A stretch of 10,658 bases of DNA, from positions 1 through 10,658 of the forward strand of contig BDDC01001071.1 of NCBI GenBank assembly GCA_001662425.1, written 5' to 3'. Origin of the DNA: Chlamydomonas sphaeroides (lineage: Eukaryota > Chlorophyta > Chlorophyceae > Chlamydomonadales > Chlamydomonadaceae). The notes under the pieces are model-generated. The model was not told where the DNA came from. It saw nothing but the letters and a program-made list of their open reading frames with translations, and searched no databases. Positions 1-9,600 of this stretch are shown here, one piece after another; the stretch's first letter is position 1, and every line of letters begins with the position of its first letter. The position numbers were made by a program, and so were the translations under genes.

Positions 1-133
1 GGTTGGTGGGTGGGTGGGTGGGTGGGTGGTCTGGTTAGGATGGAAGATTGAACCAGAGACGTGACTACAGGTCTTGCAGTAAGAGCTGCAGGGCACACGC
101 AGGCGCTCCTATGCACGCTTTTCATGATCGCAC
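1..133 (-). other. Start of intron 19, running off the window
   Basis: After the TGG/GTGCGATC donor no acceptor gives the expected CP-containing continuation. A CTAACC branch-like motif is followed by a CCCA-rich tract toward the edge, so the acceptor probably lies just outside. No TGTAA poly-A signal of the Chlamydomonas type is seen here, which argues against the gene ending in this stretch. Confidence 0.65.
7..29 (+). repeat. GGGT microsatellite, quadruplex-capable
   Basis: Five GGG runs separated by single T residues lie at 8-26. On the transcribed-RNA sense this is a CCCA tract within intron 19; the G-rich strand is the template strand. Confidence 0.9.
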
Positions 134-604
134 CCATTCGAGGATGCCCGTCGACATGATAAGCGCCACCGCGCCCACGCCGCCGCCGTTGCTGCTGGCG
201 ATACGAATGGACACCTGCGAGCAACGATGGCACCCGCAGCCCGCGACACGCCGTCAAGCGAAAGGGCATTGCATAGAGCGCTTGGCACGCCCTTGATTCG
301 ACCCCTGCTCCCCTAGTCAACCATCGCCCGCCCGCCTCACCTGGCAGGCATACAGTGGCCGCTCCAAGGTGATCAGAATGAGGTCCGTGCTGACGGAGCT
401 GCTCACGTTCCACAGCTGGGTGCGCTGATCCGCTGTCAGAGCGTCAGGGCCGGAAAGGCAAGCGCCATCGTAGTTGGGCGGACCCAGCAGCGGAGCGTAG
501 CCGCCAGCGGCTGCCAACGCAATGTCGCTGATGCCCGCGGCGGCGTACACGGAATCTTCGCCAGCGGCGCAGTCGGCCAGCGACGCAGGGCACGTGACCG
601 AGCA
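134..604 (-). repeat. Module 11, partial (residues 2320-2434)
   Basis: Eleventh module, cut by the window edge: end of exon 18 (to 341) and mini-exon 19 (214-134, 27 codons). It shows CSVTCP, LADCAAGE, LLGPPNYDGACLSG, ALTADQRTQLWNVS (a sequon), PLYACQ and VSIRIASSNG. The last third (CP to VGY) and any linker lie beyond position 1. Intron 18 is 340-215. Reading past the donor at 133 would give three codons and a TGA at 124-122. Confidence 0.87.
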
Positions 605-3600
605 GATGCCGGGAGGTGAAGGGAGCGGAGGCATTACGGCCGGCGGCGATGGCCCCGGCGCAGATGGCGCCGGAGAAGGCGGTTCCGGCTGAGCTGGCCG
701 CGGCGGTGGCGGGGACTGCACTGCAGGATAACCGACCATGCGCACTGCGTCAATCACGGCCTGGCTGCGTAGCCCGAACGCGATGCCAATTGTCAACGTC
801 GTCGCTGCGGGCAGGTTGCAGGCGTGCCAGTAGGCCACCTCGCCGTCGTTTGCGCCGGAGCAGGGGCGCGCATCGGGGCAGGCCACCTGGGCGAGCGCAG
901 CCAGCGACCGAGGGAGAGGGGCGGCACCACAATAGCCTGCTTAGCGGACAGAAAATGTTACACGTGTGCAGTTGGATGCTCCGGCACTCTGGCCGCCAAC
1001 CAGCCCGGCGTGCGGCGCGCCAGCAGCCGACGAGCGGCAGTGGCGGTACTTACCCAGATGAGGAAGCCGCCCTCCATCACCAGCGCCATGGGGCTGATCG
1101 TGGAGTTGACGGGGTTGCTCACCACACGCACCGCTACCTGCGGCCAGCCAACACGCGCGGGCACGGGCCGTGTCAGGCAGCAACATCAGAGGAGAATGAG
1201 CGGCCAGCACGGCCGTCGATGATCGTGCTGGCATCCTGCGACAACCCGGGGTGCTTACCTGGCAGGCGTACAGCGGCCTCTCCATGGCGACCGTGACCAG
1301 ATCCTGGCCTGAGGCGGCGCTTATGTTCCAGAGCTGGCTGCGCTGCTCAGCCGTCAGTGCGTCCGGACTGGAAATGCAGCGGCCCTCGTAGGTGGGAGGG
1401 CCCAGCAGAGGGTCAAAGCCGCCCGCGGCCGCCAGCAGCGGGTCTGACATGCCCTGCACCGCGTACACCGTCGCATCCGTGGAGCACTCGGCCTGAGGCC
1501 CTGGACAGGGCGCCGAGCAGGTCGTCAGCACGGGCGCCGCCGGCGGGGGCGCGCTTGGGGGCGTAGGAGGCGAGGGTGGCGACGGCGGCAGCGCGGGCGG
1601 CGACGGAGGCCGCCGCGGTGGCGGCGGGGGCGCCAGGACCTGGTATCCTGAAATGCGTACTGCGTCTAGTAGCGAGCCGCGTTGCAGCTGGAAGGCCACG
1701 CCGGCGGCCAGGATGTTGCTGAAGCTGAGGCTGCAGCTGTGCCAGTAGGCTGCCTGGCCGGGCGTGTTGCCGTCGCAGGGCCCAGGCTCCGGCTTGCATT
1801 CGACCTGTACAGGGGGGTCATGTGGGGCGCGGCAAGGGCACGCGTCAACACAGCACGGAGCATCGTGTGGACATCCACAGCGGACGCTGCTCGTCGCGCA
1901 TGTAGTCAGTGCTCCAGGGCATGCTTAGCTCCGCTCGCTCACCTGCGCCAGCGCGCCGCTGGCCATGATGAGGTACACAAGCCCCAGCGCGTTGCCGTTG
2001 CTGCTGACCACGCGGAACGATACCTGCGCAGTCGAAGCAGCAAGGAACCCCAAAAGTGAGGGCCGCCCATGAGCATACGGCGAGATGACCCTGCTCGCCC
2101 GAGCCCTCAAGCGTCCACGTTTACCTCGCAGGCATACAGCGGCCGCTCCATGGCCACCATGACCAGCTCCCTCGCCGCGCCGTCCTCGCCCTCCAGGCCC
2201 CACACCGTTTGCAGCTGCTCGGCGCTCAACGCACCGCGGCCCCACACGCAGCCGCCCTCGTAGTTGGGCGGCCCCAGCAGCGCCGCATACCCGCCGGTCC
2301 CCGACGCGCCCACGTCGCCCAGGCCGGCGTAGGCGTACTCGGAAGCCTCACCCGCCGCGCACACGGCCACGGAGGACGGGCACACGGAGGTGCAGACGGG
2401 CGGGGGAGCGGGAGGCGGGGGCGGCAGGCTCGGCTGGCCGGCCGGGTTGGTGGGCGGGGGCGCAAGCGGGGGCCTGGGCGGCTCAGGCGACGGCTGTGTG
2501 GGCGGGCGCGGTGACGGCGGAGTGGAGCTGCCGGGGCGGTAGCCGACTATGCGGACGGCATCGATGACGGCACCCTGCTCGACTATGAAGGACAGGCCCG
2601 CTGCGACGAGGTTGGCTGCCGCCATGTTGCAGCTGTACCAATACGCCACTTCGCCCTCGCCTGCGCCCGTGCAGGGCCCCAGCTCGGGGGAGCACAGGAC
2701 CTGGGCCATGGTGCCGCTGGGCAGCAGCAGGAAGGGCGAGCGCACCGCGGAGGCTGGGCTGCTGACCAGGCGGAAGGCGACCTGGTGGGGTAGCGGCGAA
2801 CAGGAGCGACGCCACAGAATGGGAGGGCGTTGGTATGGGGAACAGCGTCAGGTCAGCACAGCAGCTACAGACCTCCTCTTCGTGTGCCCCCCAGGGCGAC
2901 CTTCCCCAAACGCCCCAGCCCCGTTACCCACCCGTACGCCTCCCCGGGGGCCCTAGCAAGCGCCCTCCGCCCACCTGGCACGCGTACAGGCGCTCGTCCA
3001 TAGACAGCCGAACCGTCTCACTGCTGCTGCCCTCGCTCACGTTCCACAGCTGGTTGCCCAGGTCGCCCACGACGGCCGAAGGGCCGGATAGACAGGGCCC
3101 GCTGTACGTGGGCTGGCCGAGCAGCTGAGAGTAGCTCCGGCCGGCTACTCCGCTGATGACGCCAGCCGCATGGACTACGACCTCGCCGGCGCCGCAGTTG
3201 GCGACAGAGGACGGGCAAGGGGCGGAACACCGGACAGGCGGTAGGGGCGGCCGCGGGGGTGGTGAGGGGGGCAGCGCCGGCGGTGGACGCGGCGGCGCTG
3301 TGGGCGAGACGGGCATTGGCGGAGGCGCGCTGGTCTCATAGCCGGTCACCCGCACGGCATCGATCAGCGCAGTGCCGCCCAGCTCGAAGGCCACGCCGAT
3401 AGTCAGCGCGTCAGCGAACGAGTAGTCGCACGTGTACCAGTACGCTACCTCGCCAGCAGAGGCGCCGGTGCATGGGGTGGCAACTAGGGGGCAGTTCAGC
3501 TGCGGGAAATATGGGGGCAGGAGATTACACATGGCGCGGGCCGTGGCGCGAGAGATGGGCGTACACACTGGAAGCAGGCTGTACATTCCGAAGTCCGCCT

Positions 3601-6600
3601 ATGGACCGAGAGTTCCGGGCAATGTATGGAGGGGCTACCCCCAGCTGCCGGCACCCACCCGCACAGTCACCCCTTCCGGGAGCCTGGCTGCAATGGCGCC
3701 GACGTCGGTGCCGTTGCTGCTGACGACACGTAGCGACACCTGGTTTGGCGGGAAGCGCGTAAAGAGGCAATCAGCGTGTTGGCATTTCGCCAGAACTGCT
3801 TGAAGAGTTTGCAAGGCCTAAGGAACCGCCCCACCCGCCCACCCACCACCCGCCGCACCTGGCACACGAACACGGGCTTGGGCAGGTTCACCACGACCAG
3901 CTCATTGCCTGACTCGCTGCTGATGTGGTACAGCTGGCTGCGCTGCTCCGCCGTCAGCGCGGAGCGACCAGACAGGCAGGACCCCTCGTAGGTGGGCGGA
4001 CCCAGCAGCGGCATGAAGGTGGAATCCTCCGCTGCGCCAGAAGAAGCGAACATCTCTACCTCGCCTACAGCGCAGTTGGCGCTTGACTCGGGACACGCCG
4101 CGCCGCACACCGAGACAGCCGGGGGTGCTGGGGCTCTTGGGGTTGGCGAGGGAGGCGGCGGCGAGATGACGGGCATGTAGCCGACCACCCGCACTGCGTC
4201 AACCAGGGCGCTGCCGCTTAGCTCGAAGGCCACTCCCACAGTGAGAACGTCCGCGGCAGTGAAGTCGCAGGTATACCAGTACGCCACCTGTCCAGCGTCG
4301 GCGCCGGTGCAGGGGCTGGGGGCCACGGGGCAGGCCAGCTGCGGCGGGCAGGTAAGGCATGCAGGGGTATGCGGTGCGCCGTGAGGCATGGCCCAGAAGC
4401 CAACCAGCGGGCTGCTTCCCTGCGATTTGCCGCTCACCCATGATAGAGCGCCATCCGGAAGGCGTGCCGCCACCGGGCCGATGTTACTGCCGTTGGTGCT
4501 GACCACCCGCAAGGACACCTGCGTGTGAAAGAACGTCGACCCGTGCGGCTTGAGTGGTTAGACGCAGCCGAGTTGACCCAGTGGCATCCACACCTGCTAG
4601 CTCCCCCCCTTCTCCTGGGATGCGCCCTCCCCCTCGTCTGACCACACCGCACCTGGCACGCGTACACGGGCGCCTGCATGGTGACGACCACCAGCTCAGC
4701 GCCAGCGCTGCTGGTCGTATGGAACAGCTTGTTGCTGAGGGCGGCCGGCACCGATGCCGGGCCCGCCAGGCAGGCGCCATCGTACGCGGGAGGGCCAAGG
4801 AGGGCGTCGTAGGCCCCCGAGGCCTCAGCGGCGGCATCGCTGCCGCCCGCCTCCGCATACACCGTCACCACGCCCATCGCGCAGTCGGCCGCGGAGGCCG
4901 GGCAGGGCACCGAGCACACCGCCGGAGGGTAGGGCGGGTAGGGTGGGTGCGGAGGGGCCCGGGGTGAGGGCGGTACGGGGGGTGGCGGCGACGTGGTGCT
5001 GCCGGGGCGGTAGCCGGCGACGCGGACGGCGTCGATGACGGCGGTGGGGCTGACGTCAAACCACAGCCCCGCCGCAATCAGGTTGGCGGCGGCCAAGTCA
5101 CAGGTGTACCAGTAGGACACTTGCTCGGGGGCCGAGCCGTCGCATTGCGCGGGCTGTGCGCTGCAGGTCACGGCCGCGCGCGTGCCGCTGGGCAGCACCA
5201 GGAAGGGCGAGGCGATGCTGCCAGCGGTGCTGCTGACCAGCCGGAAGGACACCTGCATGGGCCAAGTCGGGCTTGGAAGAGCTGGGTAATGAGAGGGAGC
5301 GGGCCAGGGAACTGGGGTAGGAGAACCTGATTAAGGGCGCCAGCCGCGCACATTAGGGACAGGGCCACGGCCGCTGTCGCACGACGCCGCGCCATTAGCA
5401 GTCCTCCAACTGTGCCTGCCCCCGTGAACCCGCCGTCTCAGCTTCGGCCCACCTGGCACGCGTACAGCCTCTGCTCCATGCTCAGCCGCAGGGTCTCCGA
5501 GACGCCGCCCTGGGTCACGTTCCAAAGCTGGCCGGCTAGGTCGCCCACAACGGCCGCGGGGCCGGACAGGCATGGCCCGCTATACGTCGGCTGGCCGAGC
5601 AGCTGTGAGTAACTGCGGCCGGCGGCTGGCGCGATGGCTTCCTGAGCGTACGACAGCACCACCGCCGAGCAGTCCGCGCCGACCGAGGGACACGCTGCGG
5701 TGCAGGTGACTTCCGAAGCTGGCACGGCAGGTGGCGGGGGCGGCGTGGGCGGCGAGGGCGGCGGCGGCGGCGGGGGCGGCAGCGAACCCTGGTAGCCCAC
5801 GATGCGCACGGCGTCTACCAGCGCTCCATCTGCAAGCTCGAACGCCGCTCCCGTTGCCAGCGCATTCGGGAATGGGTTCTCGCAGGTATACCAGTATGCC
5901 TTCTGCTCGGGCGCCGAACCATCGCAGGGCCCCGCCTCGCCGGGGCAGTCCAGCCACACCACTACACCCGTCTCCTGTAGCCGCAAGCCCACAGAGGCCA
6001 GCGCGCTGCCGTTGCTGCTAACCACACGAATGGACACCTGCGCCGGGGAGGACGGCGGAACCGGGCTGAGGGCCGGGTCAGTCGCGCACAGCTGCGTGAC
6101 CGCGGCACACCTGCAGCTAAAAGTGCGTAAGCACCACACGAAGCAACACGCAGCAATCCAATGCGGCAGCTGCAACGACCGGCCCCTTCCCAGGGCAGCA
6201 CCTGGCAGGCGTACAGCGGCCGGTCCACGGTAACCTCCACCAGCGCCACCGCCACCCCGCTTGCGAGGACGCCCAGCCGGCGCCGCTGCTCCTGTGTCAG
6301 CGCATCGAGCCCCGGCACGCAGGCGGCTTCATCGTAGTCAGGCGGCCCCAGCAGCCCGGCCAGCCCCAAGCCGCCCGCTGCCGCAGGGTCCGTACTGGCG
6401 CTGGCTGCGTATACCAGCGCCTCGCCGGCGGCACAGTCGGCCAGCCCGCCGGGGCAGCTGGCCAAGCACATGCCCGTGCGCGGCGGGCGAGGGGATGGAG
6501 GCGGCGGCGCCAGAGGTGGCGACGGCTCGGGGGACGGCGGTACAACGGGTGGCAGCGGGGGAGGCGAAGGCGCTAGGGGCGCTGGCGAGGGTGGCTGGGG

Positions 6601-9600
6601 CGGCGGAGGGCTGGGCGAAGGTGCCCGCGGAGGCGGCTTGACGAGCGGCGCAAAGCCTATCATACGAACGGCGTCGATAAGAGCTGCTCCACTCAGGCTA
6701 AAGGACATTCCAGGCGTAAAAGTGGAGGTATCTGGAAGGTCGCAAGTGTACCAGTACGCCGCCTCGGTCGCCGTAGTGCCCAAGCAGGGGCCGAGCTCGG
6801 GAGTGCAAGTCAGCTGCGGGGACGGGGGTGAAGGTAAAAGCGACATATGGGCCAGATGCAAGGCCAGGCTGGTTGTCATGTTCACGTGCACAGGAAGACG
6901 TGCAGAGGCCTTTGCAGCCCTCACCTCTGCCAAGCTACCATCCATGGTAATCAGCGAGACGGCGCTGATGGCTGCGCCGTCGCTGCTAGCCACACGGATG
7001 GCCACCTGGCACGCCCACAGCGGCTCGTCCATCATGACCATCACCACCGTGTCCATCTCACGGATGGTTGTGTTCCACAGCTGGCTGCTGAGCTCAGGAG
7101 TCAGACCGTCCACGCCCGACAGGCAACGGCCCTCATATGTGGGAGGCCCAAGCAGAGGATCGAAGCCGCCCACAGCCGCCAGGGCCATGTCGGAGATGCC
7201 GCTGGCCGCATACGTGGTGAGCTCGGCGGAGCAATCAGCCACAAGGCTGGGGCAGCCGGCCGCGCAAACGGATGGTGGCGGTGCGGTTGGAGGAGGACGC
7301 GCCGGCGGCTCAGGGGCCCTCGGTCTCGGCGGGGGCCCTGGCGGTTGAGGTGGGGGGTCTACTACGCCTGGCTCATTCGGCGGCTCGGCTGGGGGTGGAG
7401 GCATCAGCGGCCACGGCGGGTTCGGCACCAGCGGCTCGGGTGACGGTGGTGAAGGCGGGAGCTGGGGGGGATCTGGAGACACCGGTGGCTCCACGGGGAA
7501 ATCGGGTGGCGGCGACGGGCTTGGTTCGGGCGATGCCGGCTCTGGGCTTGGAGGTTCGGGCGACGGCGGCTCGGGCGACGGAGGTGCCTGATCCGGTGAT
7601 GGTGGCTCAGGCGAAGGGGGTTCGGGGGAAGGTGGCTCTGGCGATGGCGGAGATGGCGATGGGAGAGGCTCCTCCGGCGGCGACGGCGGTGCCTCAGGTG
7701 GCGGTGGGGGCTGACCTGGCGGCTGCGGCAGGTACCCCACCATCCGGACCGCATCCACCACAGCATCGTCCGCCAGCTCAAAAGACATGGCCTCCGCCTG
7801 CTCCAGAGCCGCTGGCAGCCGGCAGGCGTACCAATACGCCATCTCGCCCTCGTTCAGGCCGGTGCAGCCGCCCGGCTCGGGGTTGCAGGCCACCTGGAGG
7901 CGGCACAGGGGCGTTGCAATACAGCAGCGCAGTCTCAGGAGCTAGCGGGGACCGGGCAGCTGCCCGAAGACCCGAGAGGACTACGCATGGTATATACTCT
8001 GCGCCCTGGCCAGCCGTTGTTTCCTGCCTTCCCTGCCTTCGCTTACCCAGCTGGTTCCGCCCTCCGCCAAGAGCAGGCCCAGGCGGCCTATGGAGGCGCC
8101 AGAGGAGCTCACAACACGAATAGCCACCTGTGGCCAGAAGGGTTAGCCGCGCAGGCACAGCACAGGAGCGCAAGGCAATGAGGTTCCACGTCAAGAGCTC
8201 CAGCACCAGCCGCTGCTACGCCCTGCGCGCAGTGGCGTCCCTAGACCCAATCCGCTGCCCTGTGGCGCCCAGACCATCCGGAGACCCCACCTGGCACGCC
8301 AGCAGCGCCGTCTCCATCTGTACGTCGATCTGCTTCCAGCCGCTGGCGGGCACCAGGTTCCAAACCTGCGTCCGCTGAACCTCGTCGAGGGCCTCAGCTC
8401 CCGACACGCAGGCGCCCTGGAAATCGGGCGGACCCAGCAGCGGGTTCCAGTCCTGGATCTCTCCCAGCAGCGGACTGCTTAGGCCCTGCCAGCCGTATGC
8501 CACCACCTCGCCCACGGAGCAATCGGCGGTGCCGCTGGGGCAGGGCGCAGAGCAGAAAAGCTCTGGCGGCGGAGATGGCGGCCGCAATGGGCTTGGCGGC
8601 GACGAAGGCGGTGCCGGCGGCTGTGGCGGCGGAGGTGACGGCGGCGCCAAGGGCGACTCTGGCGGGGAAGGCTCCGGCGAGGGTGGCGAAGGCGGTGGAG
8701 GCTGTGGCGGCCGCGGGGTGGGACTGTAGCCAATCATGCGCACTGCATCCACCACCCAGCCCTCCGTTAGATCAAACATCAGGCTCCGGGCAAGGCCGCT
8801 GGCCGAGTTCAGGTTGCACGTGTACCAGTACGCCTCCTCGCCGCTGGCGCCGGCGCACGGCACCGTCGCGATGGGGCATGTCAGCTGCGAACGCGGCGGC
8901 GGCATGCGGGCTGGGTGTCAGCGCGTCCTTGCGGGGCCCAGACATAACCTGCTCCCTGCTCGGGCTCCCTCCCCTGACTCGGCGTCCCTCCCCGGCCCGC
9001 GTCCCTACCGTGACCTGGCTGCCGTCCGCCAGCTCCAGCCCCACCCCCATTATGGATGCGGCGCCAGAGGCGCTCACTATACGGAGAGCGACCTGCGCCG
9101 GGAGGGGTCAGAAGCATCGTGCCCATGTACTCCAAGCAGGGCAAGCTTTGCGGGGAACAGGCTGATAAGAGGCCGCGGGACAGCTGTACCCCATCCCTAC
9201 TCCGGTCCCCCGCGCTGCCCACCTGACAGGCAAAGAGAGGCTCCTGCATTGTCAGGTAGAGTGTCTCGCCGCCCGGACGGATCGCCAGGAGCTGGCTGGT
9301 GCTGTCTGACGGCACGGTAAACGAGTCCGCCAGGCAGAAGCCGCTGTAGCTGGCGGGGCCGACCATCTGGCTGGGCGTGGAGCCGTCGGCCACGGCGTAG
9401 GTCACCACCTCGCCCAGGTCGCAGTTGGCCACCAGGTCGGGGCAGACGGCTGAACAGGCCCCGACAACGCCCTGCAGCAGCGACCGGCCGCCGGGCCGCC
9501 CGCCGCGCAGCGTCCCGGCTCCACCATGCCCATGGGTTGCCAACGCTGCTGATCCGCCCCGTGACGCGTGGTGCAGGTCCAGCAACAGCTCACGCTGCCG

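Noticed and set aside
122..133. Gene ending after exon 19 at the TGA (VRS then stop)
   Set aside because: It would cut module 11 at the same point where other modules have an intron, just after a donor-like GTGCGA. No TGTAA poly-A signal follows.
616..1296. Plus-strand ORF of 226 codons
   Set aside because: It crosses minus-strand exons and introns 16-17 without regard to module structure, and is Arg/Ala/Pro-rich antisense shadow.
7522..7653. CRISPR-like or other direct-repeat array
   Set aside because: The period of about 15 bases is in frame with PPSPE codons and varies at third positions, so it is a coding minisatellite.
6470..8123. Long plus-strand ORFs of 292 and 283 codons
   Set aside because: They lie exactly opposite Pro-rich coding exons. 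Their Gly/Ala/Arg-rich translations are what the complement of CCN-rich codons gives in a GC-rich genome, and they show no module or domain features.
134..9456. Classical pherophorin (volvocine matrix) assignment
   Set aside because: The Pro-rich rods are similar, but the cysteine spacing and motifs (LLGPPxYxG, PLYACQ, IDAVRxVGY) do not match what I know of the pherophorin domain.
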